Assembly (NCBI GenBank): GCA_017617495.1
Contig: JAFZWD010000010.1
Coordinates: 1 to 39,340, forward strand
DNA from: Bacteroidales bacterium
GTDB lineage: Bacteria > Bacteroidota > Bacteroidia > Bacteroidales > UBA932
Length of the DNA: 39,340 bases
Reading direction: 5' to 3'
In this document: one piece after another, positions 29,400 to 36,134 of the stretch
Position numbering within the stretch: position 1 is the first letter of the stretch
Layout of the letters: every line of letters begins with the position of its first letter
The notes under the pieces: generated by a model
Seen by the model: only the letters and a program-made list of their open reading frames with translations
Told to the model about the DNA's origin: nothing
The model's database searches: none
Made by a program: the position numbers and the translations under genes

Positions 29400-31094
29400 T
29401 TACTTTTCTTCTAAAACATTTCCGGCAAAATGGGCCACCGCCTCCTTCCAGGTGTCGGTGTATCCGGGCCAGCCTATCTGCACGGGCAGGCCCTCGGAGT
29501 ACTCGCTGTGCTTGAAGCTGCCGTCCTCGTTCTGGGCCTTGACGTTGCCGTCGATAAACTTCACCAGTAGGAACTCCTCGAGCTTCACCCACGCGGCAAA
29601 CTGGGCCTGGGCCGTGTTCACGGTGTGCTTCGTAAGCAAACGGCGTGCCTTGCGGACGCGCCCCTTCTTCAGGAGCTTCGCAAGTTTTGCATCCAGCGAA
29701 GGCACCGCGCCGAACATCTGCTCCTGCTCGAAGGCATCGGCCGCGCAGCGGGCCAGGGGCGCCATCTGGTTGTACATCTTATAGCATGCGTTGGCCACGC
29801 GGTTGCAGATCCAGAACTGGGCGGTAGGGCTGTAGTGCAGCATGTCGCCGTTACCCTCGCGCAGGCACTCGGGCACCTTGCGCGTGCTCACATATATAGG
29901 TGTAAGATAGCTTGTGGCGGCATCGTCGGTGCCGAACCAGACCAGCGCGCCGGCCACGTCGGGCAGCCATCCGCGCGCCTGAGCGACAAACCAGAAGCCC
30001 GTCTGCTGGGTTGCTATCGCCCTCTCGTTCACATACTTATGGCCATTCCACTTGAAGCTCATCGGCCTCCAGCGGTAGGGCAGGGCATTGCCACCGGCTC
30101 CGATATCCTGCGTCATATCCATCGGGGTACCCTCGAAATGGTCGCGCATCACATCCGCCACGTCCTTGACGGTAATTTTGCGCGAAGGTTTCACGAACAG
30201 CGGCATCTCGCCTTTAAGGTCATAGCCCATCGCATAGTGCAGCCAGTCGGAAGCGGGGCGGGTGACCTCTTCGCCATTCTCCTCATAGGTGAACTGCCCG
30301 TCGCAGAGGATGTTGAACGCGCTCCAGGCGCGGGCGTCGCATGCACGGGCGCCGCCGAAATCCAGCGGATTGTAGGCATCGCGGAAGCTGAAGTCCTCGT
30401 CGCGGCCGCTGAACCAGCCCTTGCTGCGGGCAAATTCAATCACGTCGGGCGCGAATAGCGTATTCTCGGGATCGTCCAGGGGGAAGCGGGTAATGCGCGC
30501 CTGGTTGGCGTGTGCGCAGATATACCCGTCCGGCACGCGGCGCGCCACCCACACTATGCCCTTGTTGTCGGAGCCCTTGCCCACGAGATCCATCACCCAG
30601 GCCTCGTCCTTGTCGGCGATGGAAAAAGTCTCTCCTTCCGAAGGATAGCCGTAGGTGTTGGCAAGGTCCACTATTATGGAGATGGCCTCACGCGCGCTGG
30701 CCGCCCTTTGCAGGGTGACGTAGATTAGGCTGCCGTAATCCATTATGCCGGCGGTGTCCACCTGTTCCTCGCGTCCTCCCCAGGTGGTTTCGCCGATGAT
30801 AACCTGGCGCTCGTTCATATTGCCCACGGTCTGGAAAGTCCTGCGCACCTGCGCGATGCTGCCGAGGGGCTTGTGGGTGTCCCATTCAACTATGTCGAGC
30901 GTGCTGCCCTTTGCGAAGCGCTTGCCGGGATGGAAGTACAGCTCGCCGAAGAGCGCGTGGCTGTCGGCCGCATACGAAACCATGCAGGAGCCGTCGGCGC
31001 TGGCGCCTTTGGAGATTATTACATTGGAGCAGGCCTCGGCCCTGTTGCCGCAAAGGCAGGCCGCTGCCGCGATGATGAGTGCAATTCTTTTCAT
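29400..31094 (-). CDS. C69-family dipeptidase, secreted
   Basis: 564 residues from the ATG at 31094. An in-frame ATG at 31130 lies inside a terminator and upstream of the promoter box, so it was rejected. MKRIALIIAAAACLCGNRAEA is a signal peptide and its removal exposes the N-terminal nucleophile Cys in CSNVIISKGASADGS, as expected for this Ntn-hydrolase family. Further signatures are NMNERQVIIGETTWGGRE, EGETFSIADKDEAWVMDLVG and ICAHANQARI. It cleaves dipeptides in the periplasm or outside. Length is within the family range. It has its own promoter. Confidence 0.93.
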   Translation of the reverse strand: MKRIALIIAAAACLCGNRAEACSNVIISKGASADGSCMVSYAADSHALFGELYFHPGKRFAKGSTLDIVEWDTHKPLGSIAQVRRTFQTVGNMNERQVIIGETTWGGREEQVDTAGIMDYGSLIYVTLQRAASAREAISIIVDLANTYGYPSEGETFSIADKDEAWVMDLVGKGSDNKGIVWVARRVPDGYICAHANQARITRFPLDDPENTLFAPDVIEFARSKGWFSGRDEDFSFRDAYNPLDFGGARACDARAWSAFNILCDGQFTYEENGEEVTRPASDWLHYAMGYDLKGEMPLFVKPSRKITVKDVADVMRDHFEGTPMDMTQDIGAGGNALPYRWRPMSFKWNGHKYVNERAIATQQTGFWFVAQARGWLPDVAGALVWFGTDDAATSYLTPIYVSTRKVPECLREGNGDMLHYSPTAQFWICNRVANACYKMYNQMAPLARCAADAFEQEQMFGAVPSLDAKLAKLLKKGRVRKARRLLTKHTVNTAQAQFAAWVKLEEFLLVKFIDGNVKAQNEDGSFKHSEYSEGLPVQIGWPGYTDTWKEAVAHFAGNVLEEK

Positions 31095-31100
31095 AGAACG

Positions 31101-31108
31101 CAAAGGTA
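31101..31108 (-). promoter_or_regulatory. -7 promoter box for the C69 dipeptidase gene
   Basis: TACCTTTG on the minus strand, 6 bases before the ATG at 31094, so the transcript should have almost no leader. Confidence 0.6.
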
Positions 31109-31110
31109 GC

Positions 31111-31140
31111 AAAAAAAAGGAGACCCCCATAGGGGCCTCC
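31111..31140 (-). terminator. Rho-independent terminator of the outer-membrane protein gene
   Basis: On the minus strand GGAGGCCCCTATGGGGGTCTCC forms a strong hairpin with one mismatch in the stem, followed by eight T, 23 bases after the stop at 31164. Confidence 0.88.
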
Positions 31141-31163
31141 CTGTTATGCAGATGAATAATCTG

Positions 31164-32105
31164 TTACAGATAGTAGTGGAATCCGAGGCGGACACCGAAG
31201 TTCTGTGTGCCATAGAGAATGGCGCTGCTGCCGGGGCTCACGAGAGCGTTGAATTCCACGACCTCCTTGTCATCAGTGTGCCAACCTTCGAACTTGGCAT
31301 AGGTCTGAGGCTGTGAGTAATAGGTAAAGGGAGCAAAAGTAACAGCGGCGGTGATGGACATCTGGCCGATGAAGAAGTACTCGATACCCATATCACCTAT
31401 AAGGGATATTGCCTTGCAGTCACCCACATTGTAGCGCTCCAGAGGGCGGGCATAATTCACCTTGGCAACGTCGCCATTGTACTGATTCAGGATACCGCGC
31501 TTGGTGGCGTCGTTGTCCCACTGGCAGTAAGGCATCGTGGTCGGGGCATAGCCATTGGCATCCTTGTCGAAGCCATTGCCGTATTCAAAGGTGAGGGTTC
31601 CGCCGCCGGATGCATACTGAAGACCGACACCTGCAATGAAGGCAAGCCTGCCGAAGGATTTATGGTATTCGGCAACTGCGCTGACAGAATATCCTCTCAG
31701 GATTCCATGGACACAGTCAACTTCCCTGTTTTCGGTGTTGGGATCGAGATGATGCGAAACGTCATCCTGGATATACTCCCTGTAATTTACTTTGCTTCCG
31801 CTGAAGCCGAGGGTTGCGCGTAATGCCCAGCTGTCGGTAAGATGATAACGGAGAACAAAGTTAATCTTAGGATCGACTCCAAGAAAATACAGTTCATGGG
31901 GATAATCATTCAATCCCTTGATGAACTCCCCTGCGAAACCCTTGATTTCGGGCTGATAACTTGCAAATTCCGACATGGGGTTGTAGGCGACACCGAAGGA
32001 GAAGTCACCTTTCTTGGGGTTAAATACGGAGCCCTTGGTTAAATTCTGCGCTCCGGCCATCAGGCACATGAAAAGCGCTGCTGAAATAAGAAAAAGTTTT
32101 TTCAT
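31164..32105 (-). CDS. Outer-membrane beta-barrel protein
   Basis: 313 residues with signal peptide MKKLFLISAALFMCLMAGAQ. Alternating aromatic and polar strands run to the end, for example GDFSFGVAYNPMSEFASY, INFVLRYHLTDSWALRATLG, SVSAVAEYHKSFGRLAFIAG and MGIEYFFIGQMSITAAVTFA, and the protein closes with NFGVRLGFHYYL, a barrel-insertion signal. It probably forms a barrel of about 10 to 12 strands in the outer membrane. The function is unknown; it resembles the many outer-membrane barrel proteins of Bacteroidetes. A dedicated promoter and terminator mark it as a single-gene unit. Confidence 0.87.
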   Translation of the reverse strand: MKKLFLISAALFMCLMAGAQNLTKGSVFNPKKGDFSFGVAYNPMSEFASYQPEIKGFAGEFIKGLNDYPHELYFLGVDPKINFVLRYHLTDSWALRATLGFSGSKVNYREYIQDDVSHHLDPNTENREVDCVHGILRGYSVSAVAEYHKSFGRLAFIAGVGLQYASGGGTLTFEYGNGFDKDANGYAPTTMPYCQWDNDATKRGILNQYNGDVAKVNYARPLERYNVGDCKAISLIGDMGIEYFFIGQMSITAAVTFAPFTYYSQPQTYAKFEGWHTDDKEVVEFNALVSPGSSAILYGTQNFGVRLGFHYYL

Positions 32106-32144
32106 TGGACTATTGTGTTAGTAGTTTTCCGGTTGTTACATCTG

Positions 32145-32152
32145 CAAATATA
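32145..32152 (-). promoter_or_regulatory. -7 promoter box for the outer-membrane protein gene
   Basis: TATATTTG on the minus strand, 39 bases before the ATG at 32105 and 5 bases after the upstream stop. Confidence 0.6.
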
Positions 32153-32156
32153 ATAA

Positions 32157-34358
32157 CTATATGTTAAAGTCGCGGATTTCTGCGGCGTATTTATCATACA
32201 TCTTCTGCGACAGCTTCCTCGGATTACCGGTCGGCCTGGACCGGACGGCCCCGTGACTGTGGGCCCAGTCCCACTCGAAATCGAAGCACCATTCCTTGAA
32301 CGCGCCAAAGTCGAAAGGCTCGCCAGCGGCAAGGCTTTCCTGCAGGCCGGTCACATATTTTTCCCATCTGGGATAGTAGTAGGAGCCTATCAGGCCGTTC
32401 CAGTCGTGGTTGGAATAATCGTTGAGAGGGCCGCCCCTGTAGCCCCAGGTACTCACCAGAAGGCGGGCGTCGGTCTCGTAATAATCCTTCTCCTCCTGAG
32501 TCGCGCCCCATTCACGCGCCATTTCTATCCACTTGCCAAGGAGAAAATAGGTGTCGGATGCCACCAGTTCGTCCACATCCCGGGCAATTTCCAGCATTCT
32601 GGAGCCGATGGCCTTTACCGCTTCGGCATCCCCGGCGGCGTAAGCCTCGCGAATCTTCGCATAAAGCGCGGTAAAAAAATTGTCCAGGCACTGGCGGGCC
32701 CAGTTTACGCAGTCGAAGCGGAACGAAGGCGTATTATGGTCGCCCGCCTTGAGCAGTTCGCCCCAGGCGTCCAGCAGGTCCTTGTTGTCGTATGCATCGC
32801 TGGGGGTGTTCCAGTAGGCTTTGCCGTCTTCCGAAGGCCTTGACGGCAGCTGCGAAACCCTATGGCCGCCTATCTGCTTCTGCACCTTTTCGCAGAGCAG
32901 ATGCCAGGCCGCACGCACGTGCTCATCCTCAGCTCCGGCGCGGGAATCCGCCATCGCATTTATCCACGCCTCGTCGCCGACATGCTCCCAGGCGCGGTCC
33001 AGCATATATTCGTACATCATCGGGTTCACATCCAGCGCCTCCAGCGTGCAGCCAAAGCCAACAAGCGATTCCGGAGCGTCTTCATACAGTTTGTCCGCCC
33101 TGGCGCTCATATCGTAGAAATCGCCGGCTATCATTGTTTCGCCGCCGAAATTACCCAGGTACGACCAGATGAAGTCCTGCCCGAAGAAATTCTCGGTCTG
33201 GCGGAAGATCTCCACCTTCTCCACATAGTAGTCCAGCAGCACCAGCTTGCCCTTCGGCACCGGCGAGATGTATGCCTTGATGCGCTCGGGCGTCCACATC
33301 CGTTTCTTGTTCCAGAACAGCCAGCCCATCTGCAGCCATACGGCCTCGGGGTCGTTTTCGCTCAGGGTTTCGTAGGTGTCGCGCGAGACTTTCTCCAGGA
33401 AAGCTTCCTCCCATGAGGGCGGGTTCATCTCGTTGAACAGGTCCACCGCATACACGTGGCAGGCGTCGCCGTAAATCTCCTTCTGCTTGCGCAGGAAGGT
33501 CTTCTGAATGGAGCGGAAGAGCGTGTCGGCGGGGTTCAGGTACCAGGCGTTATGTTCGCCTTTGAACCCTGCCCAGCGGTTGAGCTCCACTATCTGCGCG
33601 TCGGGGAAGACCTCCCTCAGCGCCGCGGGCACATGCCCGGAGAAGGCGCTCAGGATCGGGGAAATGCCGAGAGCGCTCTCCCTTGCGATAATTTTGCGCT
33701 GAAGCTCTTTCTGTCCTTCGAGCCAGCCTTCCGGCAGGGGTCCGTGCCAGCGGTCGATATTGGTCATGCGGTGCCATGGCAGGAAGGCTGGACCGGTAAA
33801 GTATGCGCGGATCTGCTCTTCGCTCAGCCCGAATTCCTTCCAGGTCTCGAGCCAGGCGCTTTCCTGTCCGGTGTTAGCCAGCGCGAGCGTCACTCCGTGG
33901 ATCGCCATCCAGTCGATGAGCCTCTCCCAGTCCTTCCATTGCCACCAGGGCAGGGTGTAGCCGAAGGTGCAGTAGTTGAAGAAGAAGCGCTCCTTCACCA
34001 GAGCCTTGCGGCAGATGCGGCCGTCCACTGCGGGGAGCCTGCGGGGTTCGCGAACCTTGTCCCTTGCGAACCAGGTGAGTTCTATTTTGCACTGCTCGCG
34101 CAGATATGCCCCCAGACCCACCGCCAGCGAGTTGACGTTGTCGCCGCTGATCTGCAGGCGGCCGTCCACCGTCTCCAGTGCGAAGTAGCTGGTGTCCGCG
34201 GGGGCGATTTTAAAGTCTATGTTCCGGCTTTGCCGGGGAAGAATGCGTGCGCAGAGTTTTTCGGCTTCCGCCACCTGGGGGTCGTCCGACCATTTGCGCT
34301 CCTGCGAGCAGGAAAGGGCCAGCAGCAGAGCCGCTGCAAGAAGAAGATAGTGCCTCAT
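32157..34358 (-). CDS. GH89 alpha-N-acetylglucosaminidase lipoprotein
   Basis: 733 residues. MRHYLLLAAALLLALSC is an SPII signal with Cys17. After a small N-terminal domain (RQSRNIDFKIAPADTSYFAL) the catalytic domain shows the NAGLU signatures WWQWKDWERLIDWMAIHGVT, NTGQESAWLETWKEFGL, FLPWHRMTNIDRWHGPLP, VYAVDLFNEMNPPSWEE with a likely acid/base Glu, and FIWSYLGNFGGETMIAGDFY. A helical C-terminal domain follows. The enzyme removes terminal alpha-linked N-acetylglucosamine, for example from mucin O-glycans or heparan-type chains. It is tethered to the outer or periplasmic membrane face. A promoter box ends only 4 bases before the ATG. Confidence 0.95.
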   Translation of the reverse strand: MRHYLLLAAALLLALSCSQERKWSDDPQVAEAEKLCARILPRQSRNIDFKIAPADTSYFALETVDGRLQISGDNVNSLAVGLGAYLREQCKIELTWFARDKVREPRRLPAVDGRICRKALVKERFFFNYCTFGYTLPWWQWKDWERLIDWMAIHGVTLALANTGQESAWLETWKEFGLSEEQIRAYFTGPAFLPWHRMTNIDRWHGPLPEGWLEGQKELQRKIIARESALGISPILSAFSGHVPAALREVFPDAQIVELNRWAGFKGEHNAWYLNPADTLFRSIQKTFLRKQKEIYGDACHVYAVDLFNEMNPPSWEEAFLEKVSRDTYETLSENDPEAVWLQMGWLFWNKKRMWTPERIKAYISPVPKGKLVLLDYYVEKVEIFRQTENFFGQDFIWSYLGNFGGETMIAGDFYDMSARADKLYEDAPESLVGFGCTLEALDVNPMMYEYMLDRAWEHVGDEAWINAMADSRAGAEDEHVRAAWHLLCEKVQKQIGGHRVSQLPSRPSEDGKAYWNTPSDAYDNKDLLDAWGELLKAGDHNTPSFRFDCVNWARQCLDNFFTALYAKIREAYAAGDAEAVKAIGSRMLEIARDVDELVASDTYFLLGKWIEMAREWGATQEEKDYYETDARLLVSTWGYRGGPLNDYSNHDWNGLIGSYYYPRWEKYVTGLQESLAAGEPFDFGAFKEWCFDFEWDWAHSHGAVRSRPTGNPRKLSQKMYDKYAAEIRDFNI

Positions 34359-34362
34359 AGCA

Positions 34363-34370
34363 CAAAAATA
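34363..34370 (-). promoter_or_regulatory. -7 promoter box for the GH89 gene
   Basis: TATTTTTG on the minus strand, 4 bases before the ATG at 34358, predicting a leaderless transcript. Confidence 0.55.
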
Positions 34371-34404
34371 GCATTATTCTTTTTCTAAAGCAAAGGGTTT
34401 TAGT

Positions 34405-34412
34405 TACCTTTG
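34405..34412 (+). promoter_or_regulatory. -7 promoter box for the exported deformylase gene
   Basis: TACCTTTG, 7 bases before the ATG at 34420. It is divergent from the GH89 promoter within 61 bases. Confidence 0.6.
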
Positions 34413-34419
34413 TCCTGTT

Positions 34420-34977
34420 ATGCGAAAACTGATTGCCGCCTGTGCGCTTCTGTGCCTGGTGTCCTGCGGACAGCGGGGCGTAATGAGGGTTTTAACCGTG
34501 GACGACCCCGCGGACCTTGCCGTCCTGCGTACTCCCTGCGAGGATTTTACTTCCGCCGAACTGCGCAGCCGCGCGTTTTCGCGGCTTGCGGAACGGATGA
34601 TTGCAACCGTTACCGATTCCACCCAGAACGGCGTGGGCATCGCTGCGCCCCAGGTCGGTGTAAGCAAACGGCTGATCGTTGTCTGCCGTCTCGACCAGGA
34701 GGGCGAACCCTTCGTCCCGTACGCAAATCCGCAGATCGACTCCACCTTCGGCGACATAGTTGTCGGCCGTGAGGGTTGCCTTTCCATTCCCGGCCTGCGC
34801 GGCAACGTCCCGCGTGCGTATGGTATAGTGGTGTCCTACGCCTCCCCCGACGGCAAGTCCCGGGTCAGCGAAACCGTCGTGGACTACACCGCACGCATTT
34901 TCCAACACGAAATCGACCACCTCGACGGTATCCTCTACACCGACCGTACGGAGGATACGTGGCAGGTGGAAGAATAA
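34420..34977 (+). CDS. Peptide deformylase-like protein with a lipoprotein signal
   Basis: 185 residues. All three deformylase motifs are intact: GVGIAAPQVG at 71-80, EGCLSIP at 118-124 with the metal-binding Cys120, and QHEIDHLDG at 162-170 with the two metal His and the catalytic Glu164. The N-terminus is unlike the cytoplasmic enzyme: MRKLIAACALLCLVSC is a short SPII signal with Cys16 as lipid attachment site. Deformylase normally acts on nascent chains in the cytoplasm, so an exported copy would act on formylated peptides outside the inner membrane, or the activity has shifted. The next gene, also a lipoprotein, starts 15 bases downstream and may be co-transcribed. Confidence 0.9.
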   Translation: MRKLIAACALLCLVSCGQRGVMRVLTVDDPADLAVLRTPCEDFTSAELRSRAFSRLAERMIATVTDSTQNGVGIAAPQVGVSKRLIVVCRLDQEGEPFVPYANPQIDSTFGDIVVGREGCLSIPGLRGNVPRAYGIVVSYASPDGKSRVSETVVDYTARIFQHEIDHLDGILYTDRTEDTWQVEE

Positions 34978-34992
34978 ACGTTAATGTATTGA

Positions 34993-35682
34993 ATGATGAG
35001 AAAACTGATTCTTGCCATTGCCGCACTGACGCTCTTGTTCTCCTGCGGAACAAGCCGGGTTGCGGTTTCAGAAGAAGAAAAGGAACAGAAAGTTATTGAC
35101 TCTCTCGTCCTTATCCGCCCATGGACTAATATTGCTTTTCTGGATGCTGAAGGGGAATTTCACCATAACGACTCCCTCTCGCACGTTTCCGAGAGTGTCC
35201 TTGTCCCTGTTTTACAGAACAGTGAATTCCCTATCAAAAAATATCTGGATATTGATTACTCCGAAAAGAATACGGAACTTCGCAAGTATCTCAACTGGTC
35301 TATCCGTGCCTCCGCAGAACAGGCAATGCAAGTAGCACTTACAGATTCTATCTGCAATTTAGTCCTTTCCTGTGGCTACCGCTACGGCGTAGTACTGATA
35401 TCAACAGGTTTTGAGCGCGACAAAAAGTCCCAGAAAAAGAAAATGGCCGGTGCAATCGGAATGGGTATTCTTACCGGAGTGCTTACTCTAGGTACTGTGA
35501 GTGCGTATAAAGTCCCTTACAGACACGGCTCCAATATTTTTCTTTCAGTCATCGACGCTCAGGAAAAGAGGGTTCTTTTGTTGGCCAAGAATACTCCGAA
35601 CGACTACAGTCCGTTTGAACAGCGCTATCTGGAAGACCAGGTACAAACACTTTACCGATCCTACGTAAAAGCCAAACTCTAG
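34993..35682 (+). CDS. Lipoprotein of unknown function
   Basis: 229 residues. MMRKLILAIAALTLLFSCGT is an SPII signal with the lipid Cys at 18. The mature part is mixed: IDSLVLIRPWTNIAFLDAEG, YRYGVVLISTGFERDKKSQK, and a hydrophobic glycine-rich segment AGAIGMGILTGVLTLGTVSA near residue 155 that could insert in a membrane or pack a core. HGSNIFLSVIDAQEKRVLLL follows. I do not recognise the family. The first part (34993-35680) is less GC-rich than its neighbours. It probably shares the deformylase promoter. Tandem hairpins follow the stop directly and the first, followed by TTTT, may terminate transcription. Confidence 0.78.
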   Translation: MMRKLILAIAALTLLFSCGTSRVAVSEEEKEQKVIDSLVLIRPWTNIAFLDAEGEFHHNDSLSHVSESVLVPVLQNSEFPIKKYLDIDYSEKNTELRKYLNWSIRASAEQAMQVALTDSICNLVLSCGYRYGVVLISTGFERDKKSQKKKMAGAIGMGILTGVLTLGTVSAYKVPYRHGSNIFLSVIDAQEKRVLLLAKNTPNDYSPFEQRYLEDQVQTLYRSYVKAKL

Positions 35683-35683
35683 G

Positions 35684-35770
35684 TGCTGTCCACCTCCAAT
35701 TATTTGCGAGGTTGACAGCATTTTAGGCCGTTTTTGTCGTCCACCTCTCAAATTGTTTGAGGTGGACGAC
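35684..35770. repeat. Two tandem related palindromes
   Basis: Hairpin 1 pairs TGCTGTCCACCTC (35684-35696) with GAGGTTGACAGCA (35708-35720), one mismatch. Hairpin 2 pairs GTCGTCCACCTC (35736-35747) with GAGGTGGACGAC (35759-35770), perfect. The arms share the core GTCCACCTC. T runs at 35721-35724 and 35731-35735 follow hairpin 1, so it may also work as a terminator for the lipoprotein gene. Confidence 0.75.
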
Positions 35771-35773
35771 AGT

Positions 35774-35986
35774 GGGAGGGACGAGATTCCGTCGCCCCTG
35801 CGGGGCTCCGCTATCTCGGAGCTTCCGCCGGCAATCAACTGGCAAGGGGCCACCTGTGGCCCTGCATGTTAAGACGGTAACCCCGACAAAAGCTAGCTTT
35901 TGCAAGGGCTGCCGCTTAACAAATAGCGCCGCACCGGAGGTGCAGCGCTTGCCAGTTGATTGCACTGAGCGGAAGGGACGAGATTC
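35774..35986. repeat. Element flanked by a near copy of the tRNA-Ser 3' end
   Basis: GGGAGGGACGAGATTC at 35774-35789 repeats GGAAGGGACGAGATTC at 35971-35986 (15 of 16 identical); the second is the 3' end of tRNA-Ser. The two copies are 197 bases apart and enclose small hairpins (CCCC/GGGG at 35795-35805, CTCCG/CGGAG at 35806-35821) and the branched element at 35831-35963. Direct duplication of a tRNA 3' end is typical of an integration site, but no integrase is present. Confidence 0.5.
35831..35963. repeat. Branched inverted-repeat element (outer stem with three hairpins)
   Basis: A perfect 16-bp outer stem, GCAATCAACTGGCAAG (35831-35846) with CTTGCCAGTTGATTGC (35948-35963), encloses three hairpins in order: GGGCCAC/GTGGCCC (35847-35862); GTTAAG/CTTAAC (35868-35873, 35915-35920), which contains CCG pairing and the palindrome CAAAAGCTAGCTTTTG (35887-35902); and GCACC/GGTGC (35931-35935, 35939-35943) inside GCGC/GCGC. 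No open reading frame of interest covers it. It could be a miniature mobile element or a structured RNA. Confidence 0.7.
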
Positions 35987-36056
35987 GAACTCGTGATACG
36001 GTTTCCCGTATGCAGGTTTAGCAAACCTGTGGTTTCAGCCACTCACCCACCCTTCC
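35970..36056 (-). tRNA. tRNA-Ser (GCT)
   Basis: 87 bases on the minus strand. Acceptor GGAAGGG pairs with CCCTTCC; the anticodon arm CAGGTTTGCTAAACCTG carries GCT; a long variable arm (ATACGGGAAACCGTAT) is diagnostic of serine tRNA; the T arm contains GAGTTCGAATCTC. No encoded CCA. Confidence 0.94.
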
Positions 36057-36084
36057 TGATGGGCATTGTTGCCAAACGGGACCG

Positions 36085-36092
36085 CAAAAGTA
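36085..36092 (-). promoter_or_regulatory. -7 promoter box for tRNA-Ser
   Basis: TACTTTTG on the minus strand, 28 bases upstream of the mature tRNA 5' end. Confidence 0.55.
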
Positions 36093-36104
36093 GGAATTAT
36101 TTCT

Positions 36105-36112
36105 TAATTTTG
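36105..36112 (+). promoter_or_regulatory. -7 promoter box for malQ
   Basis: TAATTTTG, 22 bases before the GTG at 36135 and divergent from the tRNA-Ser box. Confidence 0.5.
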
Positions 36113-36134
36113 CAAAAATAGAATTGAAAGAAAA

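Noticed and set aside
31094-31130. Upstream ATG for the C69 dipeptidase
   Set aside because: It lies in the terminator of the preceding gene and upstream of the promoter box, and would bury the signal peptide.
35831-35963. Branched element as a tRNA or tmRNA
   Set aside because: It has a multi-arm layout but a 16-bp outer stem, no T-arm consensus and no anticodon-like arm; the real tRNA-Ser lies beside it.
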